Shown: positions 33,180-43,269 of the stretch, piece by piece
Position numbering within the stretch: the stretch's first letter is position 1
How the letters are laid out: each line of letters begins with the position of its first letter
Assembly: GCF_002288925.2 (NCBI RefSeq)
Contig: NW_022098037.1
Span: 2,784,402-2,848,401 of the forward strand
DNA length: 64,000 nucleotides
Origin: Delphinapterus leucas
Taxonomy: Eukaryota > Chordata > Mammalia > Artiodactyla > Monodontidae
Reading direction: 5' to 3'
The notes under the pieces: model-generated
Seen by the model: the letters and a program-made list of their open reading frames with translations, nothing else
The model's database searches: none
Told to the model about the DNA's origin: nothing
Translations under genes and position numbers: made by a program

Positions 33180-34505
33180 GTATTCTCTTCCCACTGACCT
33201 TCTACCCTCTGCCATCAGCATCTACTTCCCACTCTTTGTCTTCTCTTCCTTAGAAACCAAATGCTTTAATTTTGGAGGAAGGTGGAATCTTAACCATATG
33301 GCTGGTTTCTGGGTCATGTCGTTATGGGCTAACACTTGTGAGTTTCTGAGGCAGGGGTGGATCTGGGGGAGAGCTGAAGTTTTGAGAGGCTCTCTTTGAG
33401 AAAGAGAATTCAAAATTACAAGTATAAAAATTTATATGAAAGTGAATATTTATTTAGATTGAAGAAAGAAACCACAACAAATTAAAGTTTTTTAAAAAAC
33501 TGTGAAGTTCATAGACCTCATAAGCTCCATAAAATTAATAACTTAAAAACAACCTTACTTCCTGACACATACTGATAATACTCCCCCGCTCCACTTTTTG
33601 GCTGCATTCTTTAGCTTTTAATATGACAACGATTTTGCAAAATAATAAAAATAAAAAGGTAATCCTATCTTTCCTCCAGCACTCATTATTGAAAGGTATG
33701 AAAAGTTTCTTTCATCTTAAAGTTTTGTCATTGGTAATGTCAGATACACTATTGGAATTGTTGTTGAATTTGGGAAAGCTTCTATTTAGTTTCTTTCAGA
33801 GATGGGCTGTAACACTTCAGATCATTTCAAGTTTTTCATGTGCAGTGACTAATCACAAATTCCCTTAGAATTGACAACATTCATTAACCAGTTTTTCATC
33901 AATGTCATGATGAGTTTTTTGTCAGCCCTGAAATTTCATGTCACTTGGGTGACTAAGTGCATGGGCAGTAGTAGTATTTCTGCAAGCCGTTCCTATATTA
34001 GGACAGCTAGCAATAACTTAAGTATACACAGAAATGACAGTAAACCCCATAAATATATTCTACTAAACCAAAACTAAATGTATCCTCAACTTCACTTCCC
34101 CTTGGCTGCAAAAGTGTCACTAAGCACTCTGATACCACTAGGCACAGGGAGAAGTTTGATGGGGAAGTTAGAGCGAAAGCAATAGCGGTGATAAAACTGT
34201 ATGATTTTTGCCAATTTTATAAAAATATATGAATATGTCAACACATTGCTATTGGAATGGGTCTGGGAACATGAAGGCCCTGAAATTTAACTCATTAGCT
34301 TTCTGATAAGTCTTACTATGCTTGAGGTAAGCTTTTCTCCATTTCACATAAACTTACAGCATCAAGTAAAGTGTTCTGCTTACAATGGGCTCCTAGTAAT
34401 TGTTAAAGTTAATTTGGGAGAGAATGTTTTGTGTAGTATTGGACATGTTATTTGAAAGCCTCAAATAAAATAGGCCATGAAGAAAATATTTTTCAAATAT
34501 GATTA
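33180..34505. other. Unique, AT-rich sequence
   Basis: No gene or repeat is recognised with confidence. Short Phe/Leu-rich frames at 33620-34080 lack motifs. Confidence 0.4.
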
Positions 34506-34522
34506 TTCAAACTTCTCTCTGT

Positions 34523-34744
34523 GGGCTTCCCTGGTGGCGCAGTGGTTGAGAGCCCGCCTGCCGATGCAGGGGACGTGGTTCGTGCCCCGTCCGGGAAGAT
34601 CCCACATGCCGTGGAGCGGCTGGGCCTGTACAGAGCCATGGCCGCTGAGCCTGCGCGTCCGGAGCCTGTGCTCTGCAACGGGAGAGGCCACAACAGTGAG
34701 AGGCTCGCGTACCGCAAAAAAAAAAGCAAAAAACAAAACAAAAA
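34523..34744 (+). mobile_element. CHR-2 SINE, diverged copy
   Basis: Sense copy with head GGGCTTCCCTGGTGGCGCAG and tail GCGTACCGC plus an A-rich run interrupted by C and G. The B-box area is altered (GACGTGGTTCGTGCCCC). Flanking AAACTTCTCTCTGT (34509-34522) and AAACTACCCTCTGT (34745-34758) form a TSD with two mismatches, consistent with an older insertion. Confidence 0.9.
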
Positions 34745-34759
34745 AAACTACCCTCTGTA

Positions 34760-36335
34760 TAACTTATATGTCTCCAAAGAATCTTTTGGTGCTGTGGTTT
34801 TCAAGCTTGGCTTCACACTAGAATCTCCTGAGATATTTTTAGAAAAATACCAACGGGAGCAACATAGATAATGGTATTTTTTAAAAGATCTCCAGGTGAT
34901 TCTGATGTTCAGCTAGAAACTGATATCTAGCTGATTCTCATGGTTAACATTCCTTTTTTTTACATTTTTTCTTTTATTCTTTGCTTAAATGTCAAAATAT
35001 TATTCTAGTTCTCCCAAGACTCTTTTGAATGAAATATAAGGGTATGATACTCAGGAAATGAATTAACCCATGCATGGCAATATAGACATTATGTAAAATA
35101 TATCTTTGCTAGAAAGGAACTCTTCTGGTAAAAATCCCTGTTTATGTACAGTGCGATACCACGGCGTGCTGACAGGCTGAGATATGAACCAGATGATGCG
35201 AACAGCTCCTAATTAAAAATAAAATTGATTTTCTAGCGAGCATCCTCTGTGGTACTTGAAGGCAAATGCAATTTTTTTCCTGTAATAAAAGGTGCCTCGA
35301 AGGGGTCAGCAACAAGGATATTTCAAACAGAAAAGTGTCCGGCATAATCAATCCATTCCAGCTCATCAGACACCCACGCTTTCTCACCATGGCTCAGGTC
35401 ACCTATGGAGCTGGGCCAAGCGGCCAGCTGGCTGCAGCTAGCTCTCTCATCCCCTGTCAAAGTGGACCGTGCATTACAAATGATTAATATCTGCTTGTTC
35501 AACCTGTCCACCTTGAATGTATTACTCTTATTTCTCCTAAGATGGCTAATTTGAATAATAAATATAGTTTTCATCATGAGAGAAAATTAGAATTAAGAAC
35601 TTTTTCATAAGTGAGATATTTAATGCTCTCAAAAGTTATTTAATATTGACTGAATGCAGGCTTCATCTCAATCTTTTCTTAGAGCTTTTTTCTAAATAAA
35701 TTGAGAAAATTCTATATGCCCAACTTTCAAAGTTATTTCACTCCAACCTTCCATATTTATGAAGAAAAGCATTTTATTTGCACATTTAAAACTATGTACT
35801 GTATGTACACAGTCCTCTCTAATTTTAGAAAGTAATCTTACTCTAATATAAAGAACTTACCTCAAAGGTGATACTGGCCCATGATGGCCTGATTTCATAG
35901 GCTTAGAGCTGCAAGGTTTGGAAGTGGTTTCCAGCCTCAGAAGGATTTATAACATGGTAGAAGGAAACAACAACTTAAAGAATGTCAAACTGAAATAAAT
36001 TCTATAATAAAAGGAGTACGCATTTGAACCTGCTCTATGCCAAAGCCAAAACATTTCTTTCTGTTTTGATCTCTCAGAACTCATAGGGCAGGGGGGCCTT
36101 AAAGCTGTAATGAGAGCATGTCCCATCGGATCTATATTTCTTACAGCAGGAAATAGGGCTGCTGGGTACATTCTTAGCCAGTCAAGAGGGAAAGGCTTCT
36201 TGATCCGAGGGAAGAAAGAGAAGCCAGAAGTACAATTGGATGCATCAACAGCAGGTATTCCAACAAGAGAATGTGGGCATGAGTAAGGGGAATGTTACTT
36301 AGTTGCGAGAAAGGATTTCTGAATAATGGCTAAAT
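34760..36335. other. Unique sequence with a candidate regulatory block
   Basis: No repeat is recognised. The part at 35130-35580 retains CpGs and holds several homeodomain-type TAAT motifs; see findings. Confidence 0.45.
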
Positions 36336-36481
36336 TATCAACACCTTTAACTTCCTCTTTACTTAGAATGAGAGGTGGCCTGGTTGAGAGGCTCTCAACC
36401 TCTCCACGTGGCCCAGAGAAATCCTCCTAAAACATGAAACCTTATCACCTCCGTTTAACCTCTACTTAAAACCCTATAGTG

Positions 36482-36697
36482 GGGCTTCCCTGGTGGCGCA
36501 GTGGTTGAGAGTCCGCCTGCTGATGCAGGGCACACGGGTTCGTGCCCCGGTCCGGGAAGATCCCACATGCCGCGGAGCGGCTGGGCCCGTGAGCCATGGC
36601 CTCTGAGCCTGCGCGTCCGGAGCCTGTGCTCTGCAACGGGAGAGGCCGCAACAGTGAGAGGCCCGCGTACCAAAAAAACCCAAACCGAAACAAAACA
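36482..36697 (+). mobile_element. CHR-2 SINE inside L2
   Basis: Sense copy, well preserved, with tail GCGTACC and an A-rich run containing C interruptions. TSD AAACCCTATAGTG at 36469-36481 and AAACCCTACAATG at 36699-36711, two mismatches. Confidence 0.94.
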
Positions 36698-36837
36698 AAA
36701 ACCCTACAATGTCTTTCCCTAACTTTCTGAATCAAGCACATAGAATGCAAGATTATTTTTAAAAAGATAAGCCCGCTGCCTTCCTCTCCAATTTTATTTT
36801 CCCCTATTTCTTCCTCAACAGATTAAAATACTTGCAG

Positions 36838-36871
36838 ACACGCACGCACGCACGCACGCACGCACACACAC
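36838..36871. repeat. (ACGC)n microsatellite
   Basis: Thirty-four bases of strict purine-pyrimidine alternation made of ACGC units followed by CA units. Such GC-containing alternation is strongly Z-DNA-prone. Confidence 0.92.
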
Positions 36872-37289
36872 CATCATGGTTCTTCAGCCTCCTCTGTCTT
36901 TGCACATTCTGTTTGCTTTTTCTAGTTCACTTGATAAACTCCTCCTCCCCCATGAAAACCTTGCTTAGGAGTTGTCTCTCCATGAAATTTCCTCGGAACT
37001 CTAACACCATTAATGATACCCATATCAGTAAGTCTTCTAAAATTTCATAAATTCCCCTGTAGGTTTACAATACTGTCTTTCTACCATAGAGTGTAAGCTC
37101 CCATTTTGCTTTTTGGGGGTCTCTAGTACATACTATGGACCAGCACAAAGAAGCACTCAGTAATTGTTCTATTACACAGAAGGGGCTGAAGTATATTATT
37201 TCTATTTCCTCATGTAAGAAATCTGGAGGGCCCACACACAGGTGTTCTGATTGACAGACCCAGAGGTGCCCCACTCTTCCAAGGGGTAC

Positions 37290-37380
37290 CTGGCCTGCAA
37301 ATTTGTGCAATAATAACATAGTTGTTGTTTTAAGTCACTAAGTTTTGGAGTGCTTTGTTACACAACAATAGATAACTTGA
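37290..37380 (+). repeat. Tail of an old LTR-like interspersed repeat
   Basis: It matches a common mammalian repeat ending: gttgttttaagtcactaagt, tttggagtgctttgttacac, aacaatagataact. Confidence 0.55.
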
Positions 37381-37384
37381 ACGC

Positions 37385-39085
37385 AGCCACTTTTCCCCCC
37401 ACTTCTGCTTGATTGCTCAGCACCCTTATTGGCAGACACATATAGAAGGATTCCTGCTCTGAGTTCTTAAATTATGGGATAAATTTACTTCTACAAATCC
37501 CTTTTCCCTATCCCTGGTAAGGCATATTTTCTATTCTTTTCTCAGATAATGAAATCTCAGTCTGACTTATTCTTTAAAATTTCCAAACTTTACTAGCTTT
37601 ATCATTCCTTTCATTTTCTTCTATCCCACCACACTCCCACCTCTGTTGTGTCATTATTTGGACATCAGTAATTCCTGAATCTCCCTGCCTTTCTCCTCAA
37701 GATAGCTCTATAGAATTACCCAGCAACCAAACTGATAATATTTAAACAGGCAATTTAAAAAATGTTGGAGACTGTACATCTCTGGAGGATTTTAAAATAG
37801 GATATGAAATAGATAATCTATTGGATGGGTGGTTTAAATATTTCTCATCCCAGAATTAGAGGGCCTGGATTAGACAACCTCTAGTTATTCCTTTAAACTA
37901 GAAGATTCTATAATAGATTCAGATGCATAGAGCCAGACACAGTCCTGAAACATGTAAGCTATAAGTTTCTTGATAGCATCATTTGATTGCAAATAAATAA
38001 CTGCTTGAATCATGTTTTTGATATATATTTGAAGAATTTCATCTTCGGGGAACATGTTTTATTTTTTGAAAAGAACTATAAATATGAGTTTCTTCCAACG
38101 ATAATCAGTGTTTATCACTATATTGATTTTCTTTCTGGTATTTTGCAATCCATGAACATTTACAAACTGTATCTGTAATTTTCCACTTCTGGTATACTGC
38201 ATTGTTGCTCAGAAGTGGTTTTTATTCACCTTGTGTGTAAAAGAAAGAGAGAAAGAGAAACCTACATTTTTGCTTTGGTGACTAATTTGTGCACTTTAGC
38301 AATGAGTAGGATTCATTTCCCCACTTGATAGCAAGGTGATGTCCTCTTAGAATGTGGGAAGGATGTAAAATTCTGCTTATCTCTTCTCTGACGCTCTTCA
38401 CCTCAAACCAGTGTGGGGGGGCAGCACTGCCAGGAATAACTGTCCAGCAGATCACTGTGTTGACCTTTAAAATGTGCTTAGTTATCCCAGGAAACAATTT
38501 TTGGCCAAAGTGATCAGGATTGTCAGCCATTCTGTATCCTCCACCAAAGCAGTGGAAGTAAAGAGTTCTCTGTATGTGATGTGTCGAACAGCCAGAAGAC
38601 AGCTGTCGGTGGTCCATATCCTAAATCAGCAGGAGCGGAACTAGGGCATGGGATGCCGGTGGGAGGCGCACTGTGCACGTTCCTCCGCTCCAGCTCTCAC
38701 CAATATGGCAGAATTTGGTAGCTGTAACTGAGAGACCCAACATCTCTAAAGAGATCTTACTGTCAAGTCTAATTCAAGGTGTGGTTGGAACCAGGCTGGA
38801 ACAGACTCACAGAGAGATTCCTCACTCTGTCAGTGTTATCAGAGGGAAAGGCAATGTCATGCAGAGTCTAGGAGCCAGAAGCAATCACCTAAGGAGAGCT
38901 GCCACATGATGCACAAGGCACTGCAGAGCTCAGAACAGCAGGAAAGTCCCAAGATTCATGAAAGGGAAAGGGAAACAAAGACTGTGCCTTAAGACGGGAG
39001 TGTGCCCACAGGTGAAGAAGCCAAGTTAGAAGAGCTTCAAAGCACGTCAGCCTGAACAAACAGAAGCGTGGAGCCACACGTGGTG
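37385..39085. other. Unique sequence
   Basis: No repeat is recognised. A 111-codon minus frame at 38282-38617 lacks any motif I know; the block is CpG-poor but not repeat-like. Confidence 0.4.
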
Positions 39086-39089
39086 CCAT

Positions 39090-39265
39090 TTCTGCCTCTC
39101 TGCGTACATCACTGTGTGACATCGGGCAAGTTGTTAATCCCTCTGTGCCTCAGTTTCCTCCTCTGTGAAAAGTTAACTCTTAAGATTATTGTGATATATT
39201 AAATGCATTTATTTTTGTAGTTCTTAGAACACAAAGTACTCAATAGGCGTTAATTTTTATTATAT
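39090..39265 (+). repeat. MIR SINE
   Basis: Core clearly visible: cactgtgtgacatcgggcaa, gttgttaatccctctgtgcc, tcagtttcctcctctgtgaa, then the tail caaagtactcaataggcg. Confidence 0.85.
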
Positions 39266-39269
39266 CTAT

Positions 39270-39775
39270 TATTATAGATTTCTTGAGTCCTCTTTGCCGT
39301 TTATATTGTTTTATGCATTCTGGACATGTTTTATAGAGATTCGGTTATTTATTGATAATATTGCTTTATTGGCCAAGATAACTCTAAAACTAGACACTAG
39401 AATTAATCCAATTCTCTCTTATTAACTGGGAGAGAAGCCACCTGACATATTAGCTGTCTCTGCCTACGTAGCCTGATAGCTGAAACCACAAAGGGGAAAT
39501 AGAGCCAACAGATAGCTGAAATATACTTCCTAAAGGGCATTTAGCTCTTCAACCTTCTACATAATGGACCAAATAATACACTAGATACGTAGCTCCTCTA
39601 ACATTGGTAGGGAGCCTTTAAGACCAGAGACAAAATAATTTTTCCCCAGAATGCTTAAAAAATAATAGCAGCTTGTTTTCCATTTAAACTGTCAACATCA
39701 TGAGAGCAGCGACAGTATCGATCGTACGTATCCTGCACAAGGCCTAAGACAGAATAGATAGTTGTCTAATCAATT
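39270..39775. other. Unique sequence
   Basis: No gene or repeat is recognised. Confidence 0.4.
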
Positions 39776-39779
39776 TTGT

Positions 39780-40400
39780 TTTGCTCAGTCAATATTTTTT
39801 GAGAGTCTGTCGTATGCCAGGCACAGTGCTCTATGGTGCAGAAGACAACCAAAGCCCATTCCCTCATGAAGCTTACATTGCAGTGGGGAAGATAGATAAT
39901 AAACAAACAGAAAAGAAAATGATAGAGAGATATTAATAGAGCAATTGACTGATCGATGTTAATGTAATGTCAGGAATAATGATTGCTGTAAACAAAAATA
40001 CAGGAGGGCCAGTAGGAAGAAACTGATGGAGGCTGCTGTCTTAGGTTAGTGATCAGGGACCACCTCCCTGTTCATGAAAGATCTAATTGAATCAAGGGAG
40101 TGAGACATGACATACCTGGGAAAGACTGTTCCTGGTAGAGGGAATGCAAGTCAACAGCTGCAAAGAGTCGTGAGGCTGGGGTGGCATGAGCCAAGGGGGG
40201 CAGAGGGAGGAGAAATGGATGGGGGTAGTCAGGGACCAGGCCATGTAGCAGGGCTGAGTGGGCCTTGGGGAGGACTTAATCCCCCTCATCTGGAGGGTCA
40301 CTGGAGGGCTTCGAGCAGGGGAGCAAAATGGTCTGACGTACGTGCAGAGGTTCACACTGTGGTTGTGTGAAGCACCTGCTTCTTGGGGGATGAATGGGTG
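39780..40400 (-). repeat. L2 LINE, antisense 3' part
   Basis: Antisense L2 order is clear: tcgtatgccaggcacagtgc, ccctcatgaagcttacattg, agataataaacaaacagaaa, atgtcaggaataatgattgc, ggccttggggaggacttaat, cgagcaggggagcaaaatgg. Confidence 0.8.
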
Positions 40401-40404
40401 AATT

Positions 40405-41120
40405 GGAGTCAGAGAGCAGACCCCAAAGGAAGCTAGTAAATACCTGGCTGCGTGACTACCCATGTGGCCAGGCTCTTCTGGGAGACAGAGGGGCAGAAAG
40501 AGAAGGAGGCAGACCTTTTCTGAGGAATCTGCCTACTCCCTTCCTAAGTAGTGTGGGCCTTGGAGTTTATCATCGTCTTCCAGTTTTCATACGTGGATTT
40601 AGGTATCTTTCCTGAATTTGTTAGGATATCATATCAGAAAACATATTTTTCAGTTTATCTGGTAATGAATCCATTTGTATGTCATTTAGATAAATGTACA
40701 GGTTGGTTTACGGGGCTCTGACTATGCAAGAAAAGTTAAAATCCGTTTATGTTAAATGCTACAGCTGCATAAAAGTTGTTATCACCTCCTAAAAAATTGT
40801 CACAAATTGCTCAACTCAGAAGCAGAAGAATAAATGTGAGTGAAGAAACTTGACTGTGGTTCAATCTTAAAGAGACTGAGATTTCTCTTCCCCTAACTCA
40901 GTAGGTCCTTTAGCTGCTCGATAGGACTGTGGAATATGTGTTGGGCCCTAAATTAAGTAGTGAAGGAAACTAACGTAGCAGGCATCCATGAATTATTCCT
41001 CCAAGCCTGGGTCTATTTGTGAACAAGCTATGGCCTGGAACAGAAAGATATATCCAAGTGCCTGAAATCATAATTATTTTTAAATTTGAATCTTCGTACA
41101 GTAGGAAAACACAGTTTGAA
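40405..41120. other. Unique sequence
   Basis: No gene or repeat is recognised. Confidence 0.4.
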
Positions 41121-41124
41121 TATT

Positions 41125-41205
41125 AACTTAGGTGGCTGACCTCAGTTTTTCCATCTGTAAAATGGGGTTATTAATACTTACCCTGCCTACTTTATCCAAT
41201 ATGTG
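41125..41205 (+). repeat. MIR fragment
   Basis: The conserved segment ctcagtttttccatctgtaa followed by aatggggttattaatactta is clear. Confidence 0.7.
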
Positions 41206-41530
41206 CTGAAGGCTGTGTCTTTGCATCAGGCATGTGGCTAGACTCTGGGAATATCAAGTAAAATAGTTTTGATTCCTGCTTTTAAGAAGCTTATGACTTT
41301 TTTGAGAAGAAGTTAGTTAATCGAAGCTTACACCGTGGGCCATCAAAGTTGGCAGAAGTTGCCCTGGGCAGTCTAAGAAAGTGGCCAGTGATGAGAAGAA
41401 GAAAGCTTTGGGGGTGAAGTGACATTTGAGGTGATCGTTCAACGGAGGGATAAGAGAGGTTAGAAATAAGTGGGAGAAAGACATTCTTAGCACCTGAGCC
41501 AGAAACAAAGGGAAGCACACAGAATTCTAC
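41205..41530 (-). repeat. L2 LINE fragment, antisense
   Basis: Degraded antisense L2: tgcatcaggcatgtggctag, ttcctgcttttaagaagctt, gaagtgacatttgaggtgat and acctgagccagaaacaaag. Confidence 0.55.
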
Positions 41531-41564
41531 CACGGGGGCAGCGTTAGGAGTGTGTGGGTGGGTG

Positions 41565-41945
41565 GACTAGAATTAGTTTTGCCTGTGAATGCCTAAAATT
41601 CCAAAATAGCAGCGGCTTAAACAAGATGGGCGTTCACTAATTTCTCACATAAAGGTTAAAAGTAGGGCCCAGGGATAGTATGGCACTTCATCGTGTCAGG
41701 GACACAAGTTTCTTCCATTTTGTTCTGCCAGATGTGGCCTCATTCTCAAAGTTACCTTATGGCTCATGATGGCTCTTCCAACTCCAACCATGAAAGCCAC
41801 GTTCCCAAGGACAGGAAGGAGCAAAGGGAAGAGTTCACTCTTCCCAATCCCTTGTTAGTTACATACATCAATTGTACTTGTACTCTGGGACCACATCTAG
41901 ATGGAAAGGCAATCAAGAACTATGGTCTTTATTTGGGGCAGCCAT
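41565..41945. repeat. Old interspersed repeat, family not named
   Basis: The order matches a repeat seen widely in mammals: agcggcttaaacaagatggg, gtagggcccagggatagtat, atggctcatgatggctcttc, gaaagccacgttcccaagga. A related block is at 57925-58330. Confidence 0.5.
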
Positions 41946-41949
41946 GTGC

Positions 41950-42885
41950 TCGGGTATATGTGGTGGTTGCTGTGACTGAAGCAAGAAAGCATGATCCCTG
42001 GGGGACACCACAGATCTCTGACTCTGTGTGTGCCTGTGCGCACACACGCATGTACGTATAAGTGCCTGTGTATTTGTGCTTCTGCATGTGTGTGAGGCTG
42101 TGCACATACCTAAGTGGCAAGGGCGGGGGAGGTGAAGATTGAATGAGATGATACGTAAGAATTTACTTTGCAAATAGATTAAGGACTCTACAAAATTAAG
42201 GAATTATTCTAGGACAAATATATATACTAGTGGTTACATAGCTAATGTTTAAAAAAAACTAGCCTGAGTTTACAGTACATTGGCAGATATAAGCAAACTA
42301 CATAGAATTGGTTGTTTCCTCATTTATGTTCCCATGACACTTTATACCAATATTATTACCTAACTTATTTTTCTTAATAATAGTTTATGTGTCTGTGTCT
42401 CTAGATCATAAATTCTCTGGACTATAAATAACATTTTGGGTTTGGGAAGATTTATTCCCCCTATCTGATGCTTCCTTCCATGTGAGGGGGGGAATCCATC
42501 CATGTAATACTTCTAGACTTTGCCCCTTGGAATAAGGTTGGGCGTGGGAGATAAATGACTTAACTGAGAGAATTTGAGTGAAGAAATGGGTACACAAAGC
42601 TATACCCCTTCCCCCGTTTCTCTCTCTGTAAAGTCCTGTCCCCAAAGACCGTATATTCTGTCCTGCTCCTCTAAACAAAAGTTTTAAAGTTTGGGAAGTT
42701 AATTCAATTCAGGAGTATCAACATCTGGTGCACAGGCAGGGAATATTGAGGGAAGAATCAAGGAGATTAGGTTTGGAGAAGATGTAGGGGCTGGACAGAT
42801 GGCTTTAAACTTTGGGGAGGATGCTGGACTCCTGGGAGTCTTAGCTTGCAGGTTCCAGCAGCCTGTGGTGCTTTGTGCCCGACTG
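41950..42885. other. Unique sequence with a Z-DNA-prone tract
   Basis: No gene or clear repeat. Bases 42035-42060 alternate strictly between pyrimidine and purine (26 nt) in a GT/CA-rich context. Confidence 0.5.
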
Positions 42886-42889
42886 AGGG

Positions 42890-43265
42890 ACTCCTTATTC
42901 ATTCTTTCATCCAACAAATATTAACTAGTGTCTACTAGCCGCCAAATATTGTTCCAGCACTGGAAATGTAGTAATAACCAAAGCAATCCCAAAGCCTGGC
43001 CCTCAAAGAGCTTACATTGGAGCTGGGGAGACAGCCAATAACAAATACATTTTTTATAATTGCAAAGTGACATGTCAAGTGCCAATCAATGCTTTGGAGA
43101 AACATAAAAGCAGGGAAAGGGGGTGGGGCGCTGAGATGGCTGAGCACTTTCAGTTTTAAATAGCGTGGTCAGAAAAGGCATCCTTGATAAGGTGAAAATT
43201 GAGTGAAGGTACGGGAGTGAGCGATGCCAGCACCTGGGGAAACAGCAAGTGTGGGTTTAGTTGGT
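42890..43265 (-). repeat. L2 LINE, antisense 3' end
   Basis: Antisense L2 end: ttcatccaacaaatattaac, ccctcaaagagcttacattg, gagctggggagacagccaat, agaaaaggcatccttgataa and acctggggaaacagcaagtg. Confidence 0.75.
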
Positions 43266-43269
43266 ATAT

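Larger units (their letters stand above)
36340..37175 (+). repeat. L2 LINE 3' end, split by a CHR-2
   Basis: L2 3' features run through both sides of the CHR-2 at 36482-36697: cttatcacctccgtttaacc on the left; ctttgcacattctgtttgct, tctccatgaaatttcctcgg, atagagtgtaagctcccat and agcactcagtaattgttct on the right. Confidence 0.7.

Noticed and set aside
38282..38617. 111-codon minus-strand frame
   Set aside because: No recognisable domain, no codon bias that I can see and no neighbouring exon; kept only as unique sequence.
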